Made by a program: the position numbers and the translations under genes. Source: an uncultured Ruminococcus sp. (GTDB taxonomy: Bacteria > Bacillota > Clostridia > Lachnospirales > Lachnospiraceae). From it: a stretch of DNA of 64,000 bases. Below the pieces are notes generated by a model, which was not told the origin of the DNA, did not search any database, and saw only the letters and a list, made by a program, of their open reading frames with translations. Every line of letters begins with the position of its first letter. Positions within the stretch are counted from its first letter, which is position 1. The stretch is from assembly GCA_900066355.1 (NCBI GenBank), contig FMEL01000001.1, positions 315,848 to 379,847 of the forward strand, given 5' to 3'. Shown here one piece after another: positions 41,892 to 51,262 of this stretch.

Positions 41892-43067
41892 TTATTTTGA
41901 AACATTCGCAAGCTCTTTTTCTACGATTTTCTTCCACTCATCCAGGCTATGGCTTCCGGAATATGTTTCTCCTACAATATTTCCATCTTTGTCAACAAAG
42001 AAGGTTTCCGGGAAAGCAGAGATGCCATTCAGACGTCCATTCATCATTGTTGAATCCGGAATCAGGAAAGGATAAGAAGCTTTTGTCTTTTCCTGAAGAA
42101 CACCAGCTTTTTTCACGGTAGCATCATCCTGTTTTCCGTCATCTCCTACTGTATCAAGAACCACACCAACAACTCCTACTCCCTTGTCTTTCATCTCTTC
42201 ATAGAGCTTTTCCAGTTCCGGAATCTCATTGACGCATGGAGAACACCAGGTAGTAAAAATATTGACCAGAGTCAGGTCATAATCGCTAAATACTTTTTCT
42301 GTATAGTCTTTTCCGTCAACACCTTTTGTCTCAAATTTACCCACAGTTGTAGAATCACCTGCATTGCTGGTATCCTGTGGCTGATCAAATGCGGAAAGCT
42401 GCTGGAATGGTGTCATCTCTGTGAGTGTCACATCAATTTCTTCCACTTCTTTTTTCAGGGATTCATCTGCATCTTTATTAGTGCTCAGATAATATTTATA
42501 CTTTCCATCACTGCTGCTTCCGATTTCTTTGTGTTCTGTACAGCCTGTGATCTCATCCAGTTCTTTCTCAGAATCTTCGTCATAGATTCCAATCACTCCA
42601 ATTTTTGCAAGACTATTGCACCAGTCATCATACGCTGTTCCAAGCTTGTCAACCTCTGCCTCTTTCTGCTCCTCGGTCATTTCGCTCCAGCTTATATATG
42701 CATATTTAATTGCATCTGCAGTGTCATTCCATCCTTCATTTGAGATCATCGCAATAGTCTGCGCTTTTATCTGTTTAAGCAGTTCCTCTGGAAGTTTCAT
42801 GTTAAGTCCAAGGAATGGATACTCATAAGAATCCTGTGCCTGCACAGTTGTCTCAGATGGTTTGAAAGTACCCTGTATAAAATCAGACGGGATTGCATCC
42901 CCCTCTGCAGCAACTGCATCATCATCAACTACCATTCCGGCCTGGTCTGCCGGAACCGCCATTGCTTCTGTACTTTCTGCTGCCATTACGGATACTCCTC
43001 CAAAGGTGGATGCTCCCAATACTGCAGCTGCCATAAGTGCTGTTATTTTTTTCATTCTGAATTTCAT
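41892..43067 (-). CDS. secreted TlpA-like thioredoxin-fold protein
   Basis: 391 residues. Signal peptide MKFRMKKITALMAAAVLGAS with an AxA-type end near SVMAAES. Residues 35-235 are an acidic domain (SWSEMTEEQKEAEVDKLGTA) without a recognised family. The C-terminal part (about 250-391) is a TlpA/ResA thioredoxin fold: DLTLVNIFTTWCSPCVNEIP with the catalytic CSPC, GVVGVVLDT, and a cis-proline in ISAFPETFFVDKDG. It should reduce or oxidise disulphides outside the cell, fed by the CXXC and 4Fe-4S proteins encoded next. Divergent from the two-component system at 43346. Confidence 0.87.
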   Translation of the reverse strand: MKFRMKKITALMAAAVLGASTFGGVSVMAAESTEAMAVPADQAGMVVDDDAVAAEGDAIPSDFIQGTFKPSETTVQAQDSYEYPFLGLNMKLPEELLKQIKAQTIAMISNEGWNDTADAIKYAYISWSEMTEEQKEAEVDKLGTAYDDWCNSLAKIGVIGIYDEDSEKELDEITGCTEHKEIGSSSDGKYKYYLSTNKDADESLKKEVEEIDVTLTEMTPFQQLSAFDQPQDTSNAGDSTTVGKFETKGVDGKDYTEKVFSDYDLTLVNIFTTWCSPCVNEIPELEKLYEEMKDKGVGVVGVVLDTVGDDGKQDDATVKKAGVLQEKTKASYPFLIPDSTMMNGRLNGISAFPETFFVDKDGNIVGETYSGSHSLDEWKKIVEKELANVSK

Positions 43068-43110
43068 GATATATATCTCCCTTCAATTGATTTCGTTTGC
43101 ATTTTACAGC

Positions 43111-43125
43111 GTGAGCTGTGCTCAC
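43111..43125. promoter_or_regulatory. palindrome in the tlpA-like / response regulator intergenic region
   Basis: GTGAGCTGTGCTCAC is a 6-bp-armed perfect inverted repeat, 44 bases upstream of the thioredoxin-like gene, in the divergent region. It could be an operator or a short mRNA hairpin. Confidence 0.35.
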
Positions 43126-43345
43126 TGCGATTACTATAGACAAAACTATACCATACTATATATAAAATTGGTGTTAAGAAAACACGAAAATGAAATTTTT
43201 TAATCAAAATATCGATTTCATTAAAACAGGTGATTTTTTTACAGGAATTTTATGTCAGACATGATATGATAGTATCAGACAGAATTATCGAAATACCTGA
43301 TGCAAAACAAGTCTCAGGTACTACCACATAAAAAGGAGAGCTTAC

Positions 43346-44023
43346 ATGCATATATTAATTATAGAAGATGAAGAACAGCTCTGTTGCTCCATTGCAGAGG
43401 GTCTTCGTATGAATGGATATGAAACAGATACCTGTTTTGATGGAAATGAAGGACTGGAATTATGTATGACAGAAAGCTACGATCTGATTCTTCTGGACCT
43501 GAATCTTCCGGGAACAGACGGTCTTGACATTCTGCAGCAATTCCGTGCATCTGACAGCACCACACCGGTTCTGATCCTTTCCGCCCGTGGACAGATTCAG
43601 GACAAAGTAGAAGGACTGGATCTTGGCGCCAATGATTATCTCACCAAACCTTTTCATTTTGAAGAACTGGAAGCCAGAATCCGCAGCCTCACCCGTAGAA
43701 AATTTATTCAGGAAGACATCTGTCTGAAATGTGGCCGCATCATTTTTGATACACGCACACGGAAAGCCAGTGTAGGTGATGTGCCTCTTTCCCTTACCCG
43801 AAAAGAAAGTGCGCTTCTGGAATATTTCCTGCTTCATCAGGGTCGTATTATCAGCCCCGAGGAAATGATCGAACACCTCTGGGACGGAAGTGTCAACAGT
43901 TTCAGTAATTCAATCCGTGTCCACATTTCTTCTCTGCGTAAAAAACTTCGTGCTGCACTGGGATTTGATCCGATTCAAAACAAAATCGGACAGGGATATA
44001 TTCTGATGGAGGAAGTATCATGA
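43346..44023 (+). CDS. OmpR/PhoB-family response regulator
   Basis: 225 residues. Receiver domain (1-115) with acidic pocket EDEE, phosphoacceptor Asp in LILLDLNLPGTDG, and Lys in DYLTKPFHFEEL; then a winged-helix DNA-binding domain (about 130-222) ending HISSLRKKLRAALGFDPIQN and IGQGYILME. AGGAG precedes ATG 43346. Overlaps the sensor kinase gene by four bases. Divergently placed from the thioredoxin-like gene, which is the likely target. Confidence 0.95.
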   Translation: MHILIIEDEEQLCCSIAEGLRMNGYETDTCFDGNEGLELCMTESYDLILLDLNLPGTDGLDILQQFRASDSTTPVLILSARGQIQDKVEGLDLGANDYLTKPFHFEELEARIRSLTRRKFIQEDICLKCGRIIFDTRTRKASVGDVPLSLTRKESALLEYFLLHQGRIISPEEMIEHLWDGSVNSFSNSIRVHISSLRKKLRAALGFDPIQNKIGQGYILMEEVS

Positions 44024-45195
44024 AAAATTATTCCAAAAAACTCTCCCTGCAATGGCGTCTGACACTGGTCACCGCTCTGCTTGTAACGATCACCTGCATA
44101 CTGATGTACTTTTTTATCAGTCAGTCCGCAGTTACCGGTATGGATCACCTGCAAAATTATATCGTACAAATCAATGAAACCGGTTCTTCGCCAATTACTT
44201 TTAACGTAGATCCAACCATCTTGTTTCCTGATCTCACAGAACAGGTAACAACGACCAAACATCTTTTTCAGATTCGAAGCCTCATTGCCACAATACTTAT
44301 CATTCTGCTGAGCAGTGCCTGCACATATTTTGTCAGCCGCCGGGCATTAAAACCATTGCACAGTCTCAGCACAAAAATTGAAAAAATCCAGGCACAAAAC
44401 CTCTCCGAACCACTTGAAGTACCGGACAGTAACGATGAAATCTCGAAGCTGACACTTTCTTTTAACGAAATGCTTTCCCGTCTGAATGACGCCTTTACAG
44501 CACAGAAACAGTTTTCTGCCAGTGCAGCACATGAACTTCGCACACCCCTGGCGGTCATGCAGACAAATCTGGAAGTTTTTGCCAGAAAAAAGGAGCCATC
44601 CACCGATGAATATCTGGAACTCTTTTCTATGATTCAGGAACAGACCGGACGGCTTTCTCATCTGGCAGAGATTCTTCTCGATATGACCGGTATACAGACA
44701 ATTAAGCGTTCTGAAACGTTCTCGCTGGCAGAACTTACAGATGAAGTTCTCTGCGACCTGACTTCAATTGCTGAACAAAAACAAATTAAGCTGATTCAGG
44801 AGGATGGGGACTGTACCATCACAGGAAGTTATCTTCTTCTCTACCGTGCTGTGTATAATCTTGTGGAAAATGCAATTAAATACAACCATCCCGGTGGAAA
44901 AGTAACGGTAAACATCCAGCAGAAAAAATCTCTCCTGAACGCTGCTGTTTCTCCTGCTCCGGCAGACTGTGCCTTCATTGAAGTATCTGACACCGGGATC
45001 GGAATTTCTCCGGAATATCAGGAAAAAATTTTCACCCCGTTTTTCCGTGTAGACAAATCACGAAGCCGCGCTATGGGCGGCGCCGGACTGGGGCTCGCGC
45101 TCGTAAATGAAATTGCCAGACAGCATGGTGGAGAAGTAAAAGTCCTGAAAAGCGATAAAAACGGCAGCACGATTGCACTCATACTGCCACTGTAA
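44020..45195 (+). CDS. sensor histidine kinase
   Basis: 391 residues. Two membrane segments (about 15-35 and 88-108) flank a small extracytoplasmic loop of about 50 residues; then a HAMP segment, a dimerisation domain with the phospho-His in FSASAAHELRTPLAVMQTN, and a HATPase domain with VENAIKYNHPGG, FIEVSDTGIGISPEYQEKIF and GGAGLGLALVNEIA. Partner of the preceding response regulator (ATGA overlap). The sensed signal may be redox or thiol state, given the gene across the divergent promoter; that is inference. Confidence 0.95.
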   Translation: MKNYSKKLSLQWRLTLVTALLVTITCILMYFFISQSAVTGMDHLQNYIVQINETGSSPITFNVDPTILFPDLTEQVTTTKHLFQIRSLIATILIILLSSACTYFVSRRALKPLHSLSTKIEKIQAQNLSEPLEVPDSNDEISKLTLSFNEMLSRLNDAFTAQKQFSASAAHELRTPLAVMQTNLEVFARKKEPSTDEYLELFSMIQEQTGRLSHLAEILLDMTGIQTIKRSETFSLAELTDEVLCDLTSIAEQKQIKLIQEDGDCTITGSYLLLYRAVYNLVENAIKYNHPGGKVTVNIQQKKSLLNAAVSPAPADCAFIEVSDTGIGISPEYQEKIFTPFFRVDKSRSRAMGGAGLGLALVNEIARQHGGEVKVLKSDKNGSTIALILPL

Positions 45196-45263
45196 AGCAA
45201 CAGGCACAAACCACTGTTTTCAAATTTGAACTATTATATTTTTCACAGAACTGAGGATTTTTT

Positions 45264-45460
45264 ATGAATATAAACATTGAATTTGATATTCTTATGTTTC
45301 TGGCAAACAATCCGGATTTCCGGACTGCACGCGACATTGTTGAAATTCGAAAATTAAAAGCATTGATCGTCTTCTTTCCGGTCTTGATGAAGAAGCACGT
45401 CAGAAATTTATGGAGGTTCTAAGTATCATGAATCAGAATCTTGATGACATATTAAAGTAA
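45264..45460 (+). pseudogene. MarR-family regulator with internal deletion
   Basis: From ATG 45264 the frame gives MNIEFDILMFLANNPDF-like sequence (NIEFDILMFLANNPDFRTAR, then DIVEIRKLKA), matching the start of a MarR winged helix. It then breaks; a second frame resumes with LDEEARQKFMEVLSIMNQNL and ends at 45460, which matches a MarR C-terminal dimerisation helix. About 80 central codons, including the recognition helix, are missing. Non-functional. Confidence 0.7.
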
Positions 45461-45467
45461 TTATTAT

Positions 45468-46169
45468 TTATTCTATCCGCAACATCCGATAGCCTATTCC
45501 AACATGAGTCTGTATATATGAAACATCACCCTTTTCTGGTTCCAGCTTCTTTCTCAAAGTCGCCATAAACACACGAAGAGAAGCTACATCACTCTCTGCG
45601 CTTCTGCTCCAGATCTGCTGCGTGATATATGTATGCGTCAGTACCTTACCTACATTACGCGACAAAAGGCACAAAAGTTTATATTCAATAGGGGTTAGAT
45701 GCAATTCTTCACCTCTCAGATAAGTACAACCGGCCGTATAATCAATTTTCAGTTCACCATTGGTAAAAGTCGATTCTTCCTGCATCTCGCCCGTCTGGAG
45801 CAGTGCAAGTCGTCTCTGCGTGACGCGTATCCGTGCAAGAAGTTCCTCGACTGAAAATGGTTTCGTTATATAATCATCTGCGCCTGCATCCAGCGCTTCT
45901 ATCTTATCCGTGTCTTCGCTTCTTGCACTTATAACAATAATCGGCATATTTGACCACATTCTGATTTTTTTGATCACTTCCACTCCCTCTATATCCGGCA
46001 ATCCCAGGTCAAGCAAAACAATATCCGGATTATGTGAGGAGGCCTCCAGAATAGCAGAAGTACCATTCTCTGCTTCCAGATATTTATAATCATGTGTCTT
46101 TAATGCTGTTATGATCAGGTTTCGTATCGGACGATCATCTTCAACAACCAGAATCGAATTTTTATTCAT
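45468..46169 (-). CDS. KdpE-like response regulator
   Basis: 233 residues. Receiver: ILVVEDDRPIRNLI, phospho-Asp in DIVLLDLGLPDIEGVEV, Lys in DYITKPFSVEELLARI. The winged-helix domain ends in LRVFMATLRKKLE and HVGIGYRMLR, the KdpE arrangement. Its start overlaps the kinase gene by eight bases. Last gene of a ktrB-ktrA-kinase-regulator operon, so it likely regulates potassium uptake. No kdpFABC genes are in the window. Confidence 0.92.
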   Translation of the reverse strand: MNKNSILVVEDDRPIRNLIITALKTHDYKYLEAENGTSAILEASSHNPDIVLLDLGLPDIEGVEVIKKIRMWSNMPIIVISARSEDTDKIEALDAGADDYITKPFSVEELLARIRVTQRRLALLQTGEMQEESTFTNGELKIDYTAGCTYLRGEELHLTPIEYKLLCLLSRNVGKVLTHTYITQQIWSRSAESDVASLRVFMATLRKKLEPEKGDVSYIQTHVGIGYRMLRIE

Positions 46170-47937
46170 TTAATATCACCTCACTTAATGGTAAAGTAAA
46201 CGTAAACATGCATCCTCTCGGAATATTATCTGTCAGCACCAGAGTTCCCCCGTGTGCTTCAATAATTGAACGACAAAGGGAAAGGCCAAGGCCAAGACTT
46301 CGATGACTGTCAGCGATTGTATTATTGCCTGTGTAGAACATTTCAAAGATATGCGGTTTTACTTCATCTGAAATACCCGGTCCGTTATCAGCTACACTGA
46401 TCTGTGCTTGACCATCCTTCTTTATTCCTCTGATGCATATCTTTGAACCCGGCAGTGTATATTTTATTGCATTATCAATCAAATTTACAAGAACCTGGAT
46501 TATAAGCCGCACATCCATATGTACGAGAATAAATTCTTCACATTCTACGTCAATCTGATAATCCTCATGTTTTCGGCTGATGTGGCGCAGTGATTCTGCA
46601 ATGACCTCATCCAGAAGCTGATCTGTAAATTTGATCTTTAATCTTCCATCATTCAGCCTCGTGATAGACAGCAGATTTTCCACAACATCAATCAGCCAGT
46701 TTGCATCATCATAAATATCTGAATAAATCTGATGTTTTGTTGCCTCATCCAGACAGTTCCCATTATTTAACAGCATATCTGCATTTCCGGATATCGAACA
46801 AAGAGGTGTTCGAAGATCATGTGAAATCGCACGCAAAAGATCCGCACGAAGCTGTTCATTTTTGGCAAATACTGCATTTTTTTCTTTTTCTATTGCATTA
46901 TGTGAATTTTCCATTGTAAGTGCACATTCATTAATGACAGAAATCAGAATGCTGTTCTCATAAGAATCCAGTTTTTTCTTCTGCAATGGGATTCCAATTA
47001 CACCATATACATTGTCTCCACTTTTAATAACAAAGTATAAACATCTGGCACTGCTAAAATGATTCGTTGTTGCACCTGCATTCTGCCCATTCTCATATGC
47101 CCACCTGGCTACATACTGTTCTTCTGATGTCAGAAGTTCTCCCTGTCTTCCTCTTTCGTCGTTATGAAAAAACAGACTGCCGCCGGACAGTTCTCCGTTT
47201 TCTTCAATATACGCAACAATATTACAGTTTAACAGACGCACCAGTTGTTTACAGGTAACACAAAGGATATCTCTTCTGTCTTTTACCTGTTGGAGTAGAC
47301 GGTTTGTATCAAATAAAATCTGTGTGCAAAAAGCCTGCTGTGCCGATAACCTTGCATGCTCTTTTAGTTTTGCCGCAAGTGTTCCTGTCAGTACGGATGA
47401 GATAAGCATGATCAGAAATGTCACAGGATAACCAACTGCATATGTCTGAAATGACATTCTTGGTTCTGTAAGAAAAAAGCAAAAAAGAACGACACTTAAA
47501 AACGAACCGGCCAGACTGCAAAGATATCCATCTGTTAAAATTGAAGTGAGCAATACTCCAAGGATATATATGGTAACTATATTCGCATCTGTGAAATACA
47601 GTTTCTGAAATATCAGTCCAATCAGTGTACAGCCAATAAATATTGAAACTGTCAGAATATAATCTTTTACTGATGGTGTTTCAATATGGAGCTTAAACTT
47701 CTGCTTCTGACCGGTTTCCGGCATAACTGTACCCGGAATGACATGCATGTCTGCATTCTTTTGTCTTCCTTTTGAACTCATCTCGACTTTTTTTAATAAC
47801 TGCAGATTTGAACGTTCATCAGAAAGTTCTTTTCGGCTTTCCTTAATAAAGCATCCCAGTTTTGACACCATAAAAAGTCCCAGTCCAAATATTACACATA
47901 CAATCAATATCAGAGTTCCCTTTTCCATTATCATCAC
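46162..47937 (-). CDS. KdpD-like sensor histidine kinase lacking the N-terminal KdpD/USP module
   Basis: Up to 591 residues; the exact start among GTG 47937, ATG 47934 and ATG 47928 is unclear because no strong ribosome binding site is seen. One N-terminal helix, then a DUF4118 four-helix bundle (about 90-190, KDYILTVSIFIGCTLIGLIF onward), a GAF-like segment (about 215-350), a dimerisation domain with AISHDLRTPLCSISGNADML, and a HATPase domain (DNAIKYTLPG, SVADNGPGISDEV, LGLGLSLCRSIIEAHGG). Full KdpD also has cytoplasmic KdpD and USP domains, absent here. Sensor for K+ or envelope state in the ktr operon. Confidence 0.9.
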   Translation of the reverse strand: MMIMEKGTLILIVCVIFGLGLFMVSKLGCFIKESRKELSDERSNLQLLKKVEMSSKGRQKNADMHVIPGTVMPETGQKQKFKLHIETPSVKDYILTVSIFIGCTLIGLIFQKLYFTDANIVTIYILGVLLTSILTDGYLCSLAGSFLSVVLFCFFLTEPRMSFQTYAVGYPVTFLIMLISSVLTGTLAAKLKEHARLSAQQAFCTQILFDTNRLLQQVKDRRDILCVTCKQLVRLLNCNIVAYIEENGELSGGSLFFHNDERGRQGELLTSEEQYVARWAYENGQNAGATTNHFSSARCLYFVIKSGDNVYGVIGIPLQKKKLDSYENSILISVINECALTMENSHNAIEKEKNAVFAKNEQLRADLLRAISHDLRTPLCSISGNADMLLNNGNCLDEATKHQIYSDIYDDANWLIDVVENLLSITRLNDGRLKIKFTDQLLDEVIAESLRHISRKHEDYQIDVECEEFILVHMDVRLIIQVLVNLIDNAIKYTLPGSKICIRGIKKDGQAQISVADNGPGISDEVKPHIFEMFYTGNNTIADSHRSLGLGLSLCRSIIEAHGGTLVLTDNIPRGCMFTFTLPLSEVILNE

Positions 47938-47946
47938 CCACTATCT

Positions 47947-48597
47947 TCAGATATGAAAACATTTTTGAATTGTTTTATAATCACCCAGTACCAGAAGTGT
48001 ACTCCCATCGTTCAGAACTGTATCAGCCGATATTGCCACACCGATTTCGCCGCCTTCATTTTTGACTGCCAGAATATTTATATTATGTTTCTTTCTTATG
48101 TCAAGTTCACCTATGGTTTTTCCAATCCACTCATACGGTATTTCTACTTCGAAGATTGCATGAGATGCATCGACTTCCATATAATCAAGGATATGATCAT
48201 CCGCATAACGAATGGATGCCCATTTTGCCACCTGTTTTTCAGGATAAACCACCTTATCTGCACCATTTCGCAAAAGGAATTTTTCATGGACATCCCGTTC
48301 CGCTCTGGAAATTACCAGTCTGGCTCCCAGTTCCTTTAGTAAAGAAGTCGTCTCAAGCGAATTCTGAAAACTACCTCCAATCGTTACAAAACAGATATCA
48401 TAATTTCCGATTCCCAGAGATTTCAGAAATTCAGCATCTGTGCTGTCTCCAATCTGAGCATTGGTAACAAAAGGAAGAACTTTCTCTACTCTTTCCTCAT
48501 TCAGATCTACCGCCATAATCTCATGTCCCATCTGATTAAGCTGCATTGCAATGTGTTTTCCAAATCTTCCAAGTCCGATAATTAAAATATTCTTCAT
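47947..48597 (-). CDS. ktrA: KtrA/TrkA potassium channel regulatory subunit
   Basis: 216 residues, cytoplasmic. RCK_N domain: ILIIGLGRFGKHIAMQLNQM (NAD/ATP-binding Rossmann motif), AVDLNEERVE, IGDSTDAEFLKSLGI; then an RCK_C domain (about 140-216) with KHNINILAVKNEGG. The RCK_C domain of KtrA proteins in Firmicutes often binds c-di-AMP. It forms a ring on KtrB and gates K+ uptake. AGGAG precedes ATG 48597; twelve bases after ktrB. Confidence 0.93.
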   Translation of the reverse strand: MKNILIIGLGRFGKHIAMQLNQMGHEIMAVDLNEERVEKVLPFVTNAQIGDSTDAEFLKSLGIGNYDICFVTIGGSFQNSLETTSLLKELGARLVISRAERDVHEKFLLRNGADKVVYPEKQVAKWASIRYADDHILDYMEVDASHAIFEVEIPYEWIGKTIGELDIRKKHNINILAVKNEGGEIGVAISADTVLNDGSTLLVLGDYKTIQKCFHI

Positions 48598-48609
48598 AAA
48601 AAAGCTCCT

Positions 48610-49947
48610 TTAACCCACTGTGATTTTTTCCATTGGCATTCTTGCATTATTATTATTTTTTCCTGAAAATACTGCATAGATCAGTGTCAGTCCACCCACG
48701 CGCCCCAGGTACATAAGTACAATCAATATCAGTCGTGATATTATATGTAGATCGGGCGTAACACCCAGAGTCAGTCCTACCGTTCCTATAGCTGAAGCTG
48801 CCTCATAAAAACAGGTCAGCACAGGTAATCCTTCATAAGCACTGATTATGATTCCGCCTCCAAAGAACAGCATCAGGTACAGCATAGCAATTGTTGCCGC
48901 ATTTTTTATCACCTGAACATCAAATCTTCTTCCAAAAGCACCTGCATCTTCACGGCTTCTGAATGTAGCAAATGCATTCAGGATCAGTACTGCAAAAGTT
49001 GTTGTCTTCATACCTCCCGCTGTGGAACTTGGTGATCCTCCGATCAGCATCAGCAATATCATAACCGCCTTTCCTGCTTCTGTCATCAACGGGAGATCTG
49101 CAGTATTAAACCCGGCTGTTCTCGTTGTAACTGACTGAAATATTGAATACAGCAGACGTTTTTTAAACAGAAACTCTCCAAAATCATTGGCAAAAAATAA
49201 AATTGCCGGCAATATAATAAGAAGAACAGTTGTTATCAGAATCACCTTACTCTGCATACGATAACGTCTGAAATTTAATTTATTTTCATAAAAGTCTTCC
49301 CAGGTAAGAAATCCGATACCTCCGATTATAATCAAAAGCATGATCACCATATTCAGCCATATATTATCGCCATATCCTGAAAGAGATACAAACCTGTGCC
49401 CTTCTGTTCCCAGTATGTCAAACCCGGCATTGCAAAATGCAGATACTGAATGAAATACGGACATCCAGATTCCCCTCCGCCCAAAATCATGGCAAAATAC
49501 CGGGAGAAGTAAAATTGCTCCAATCGCCTCAACCAAAAAAGTTCCTCTCAGTATGAATTTTGTCAACCGGACAATTCCGCCTACCTGCGGTGCCGATATT
49601 GCGCTCTGCATAGTGCTGCGCTGCATAAGAGATATTTTTCTTCCGGAAAGCATAAATGCAGCGACAGCAACTGTCACTACTCCCAGCCCACCTGTCTGTA
49701 TAAGTATAAGAATAACTGTCTGACCAAATCCGGACCAGTAGCTGCCTGTGTCCTGTACAACAAGTCCCGTCACACAAACTGCAGAAGTTGAAGTAAAAAG
49801 TGCTTCGTCAAATGGAGTTACGATTCCATCTGCAGACGAGACCGGAAGCATCAGAAGAAGCGTTCCCAAAAGAATCACTCCTGCAAACCCTAATATGATC
49901 ATCTGAAATGACGTCAGATGTTTTTTTCTGTGAAAATTCTCCGGCAT
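48610..49947 (-). CDS. ktrB: KtrB/TrkH potassium channel membrane subunit
   Basis: 445 residues, four M1-P-M2 repeats. Selectivity-filter Gly regions: TSTSAVCVTGLVVQDTGSYW, HSVSAFCNAGFDILG, QSVTTRTAGFNTADL and EAASAIGTVGLTLGVTPDL. It mediates Na+-dependent K+ uptake. First gene of the operon with ktrA and the KdpDE-like pair, so transport and sensing are co-expressed. AGGAG precedes ATG 49947. No c-di-AMP riboswitch is visible in the 260-base upstream region. Confidence 0.94.
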   Translation of the reverse strand: MPENFHRKKHLTSFQMIILGFAGVILLGTLLLMLPVSSADGIVTPFDEALFTSTSAVCVTGLVVQDTGSYWSGFGQTVILILIQTGGLGVVTVAVAAFMLSGRKISLMQRSTMQSAISAPQVGGIVRLTKFILRGTFLVEAIGAILLLPVFCHDFGRRGIWMSVFHSVSAFCNAGFDILGTEGHRFVSLSGYGDNIWLNMVIMLLIIIGGIGFLTWEDFYENKLNFRRYRMQSKVILITTVLLIILPAILFFANDFGEFLFKKRLLYSIFQSVTTRTAGFNTADLPLMTEAGKAVMILLMLIGGSPSSTAGGMKTTTFAVLILNAFATFRSREDAGAFGRRFDVQVIKNAATIAMLYLMLFFGGGIIISAYEGLPVLTCFYEAASAIGTVGLTLGVTPDLHIISRLILIVLMYLGRVGGLTLIYAVFSGKNNNNARMPMEKITVG

Positions 49948-50123
49948 AAATGTATGGCTCCTTTTTTAATATTTTGCACATGCAGATTTTAATCTTTTTA
50001 TTCCAGTCTTATTATACATATAACTCCTCAAAGATTGTATAAAATTATCGGAATCAGTATTAAGATTTTATAAAGAAAATAAATAGACGACATTGTGAAA
50101 CGACAAAACTGACCTGTACCAAA

Positions 50124-50162
50124 AAGGAGAAGTCTGAAAGATATTTTCAGGCTTCTCCCTTT
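50124..50162 (-). terminator. terminator of the secreted protein gene
   Basis: AAGGAGAAGTCTGAAA pairs with TTTCAGGCTTCTCCCTTT around a short loop, about 50 bases after the stop at 50211. Confidence 0.75.
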
Positions 50163-50210
50163 ATAATTATGTCTTAAAAGATTATACCAATAAAGAAAAC
50201 AGCATCACAA

Positions 50211-51221
50211 CTATTCTTCCGGCAGCCACCTTACGGAACGCAGAACGGTTTCGACAATCTGATCGTTCCCTCTGTTTTCTCCTGCAAAGATCACCATGTC
50301 AATCTGTGTCGCATCTTTCTGGTCAATAAACACGATTCCGTAAAGGCTGTCTGTCGAGCAGAATACGCATGGAATTCCATTGATCTCTGCTTCTTTTTCC
50401 AGTTTGAATCCCTGCTCGTCGATCTGTTCTTTCAACACATCCATCATTGTCATGTTATTATCAGCAAGCTCCTGCTCAATCTCTTTCCTTGTCTCTTCAT
50501 TGTCAGGCTCCGTTGCCATCGCCATACAGATATAGGCTTTGTCTTCAGATACAGAAATATATTTCACACCACCTGCAATGTCTTCTTCGTCCGGCTGGCA
50601 GGCATCCCATTCTGTCGGAAGATACAGTTCAAACAAATCTTCTACCTTTGTCCATATACCATCGTATCCGGCTTTCGTTTCATCAAAAGAACTTACTTCA
50701 TCTGTCGGCTCCGCATGACGCATGCATACATGATCTTTTACATAATCAATTTCCGAGAAAAGCTGCTGATATTCCTCGCTGATGCTGCTGTCATCCATGT
50801 AGCCCTGCACATCTGTCGGAAATGTCAGGAAATAATTCATCACCGACTCCTCGCCGAATCCTACATAATAATAGGACGGCAGCTCTGTGAAATCACTGTT
50901 TACGGAATAAGATAAGGAAAAAAGTTTCCCGCCAACTGTCCCATAATTTTCCTGCCATTTTTCTTTGCTCGCCTTATGATAAAAAGTAACACTGGTGTCC
51001 TGTGCCTGCACCGCAACCTTTCCCTTCCAGTCTGCCGGGAGTGTCACAGCAACCTCTTCAAAATAGTAGATCTGCGAGCCGTCATCCATTGTATCATTTA
51101 CAAAAGTCAGCAGATTCTGCGTATCGACCGCCGCAAAAGCCGTCACCGGAGTCAGAGAAGTGGTCATCAGCATCATCCCCAAGCCAGCTGCTGCCAGTAT
51201 TTTTTTCCAGTTCTTTTTCAT
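50211..51221 (-). CDS. secreted protein, unknown function
   Basis: The start is ATG 51221, eight bases after AGGAGG. 336 residues. Signal peptide MKKNWKKILAAAGLGMMLMT with an AFAA cleavage region. The mature part is acidic and has an apparent repeat: two segments built on aromatic-rich strands (VAVTLPADWKGKVAVQ and FELYLPTEWDACQPDEED) each followed by a long helix-turn region. No enzyme motif. It follows the double-HTH regulator gene on the same strand by 41 bases, so the regulator may control it. Family not recognised. Confidence 0.75.
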   Translation of the reverse strand: MKKNWKKILAAAGLGMMLMTTSLTPVTAFAAVDTQNLLTFVNDTMDDGSQIYYFEEVAVTLPADWKGKVAVQAQDTSVTFYHKASKEKWQENYGTVGGKLFSLSYSVNSDFTELPSYYYVGFGEESVMNYFLTFPTDVQGYMDDSSISEEYQQLFSEIDYVKDHVCMRHAEPTDEVSSFDETKAGYDGIWTKVEDLFELYLPTEWDACQPDEEDIAGGVKYISVSEDKAYICMAMATEPDNEETRKEIEQELADNNMTMMDVLKEQIDEQGFKLEKEAEINGIPCVFCSTDSLYGIVFIDQKDATQIDMVIFAGENRGNDQIVETVLRSVRWLPEE

Positions 51222-51262
51222 TATTTCTTTCCTCCTTTTCATCCCTCATTATCAATCATGTC

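Noticed and set aside
49948..50120. Possible c-di-AMP riboswitch upstream of ktrB
   Set aside because: None of the conserved ydaO-type sequence blocks or a suitable fold is visible in the short upstream region.
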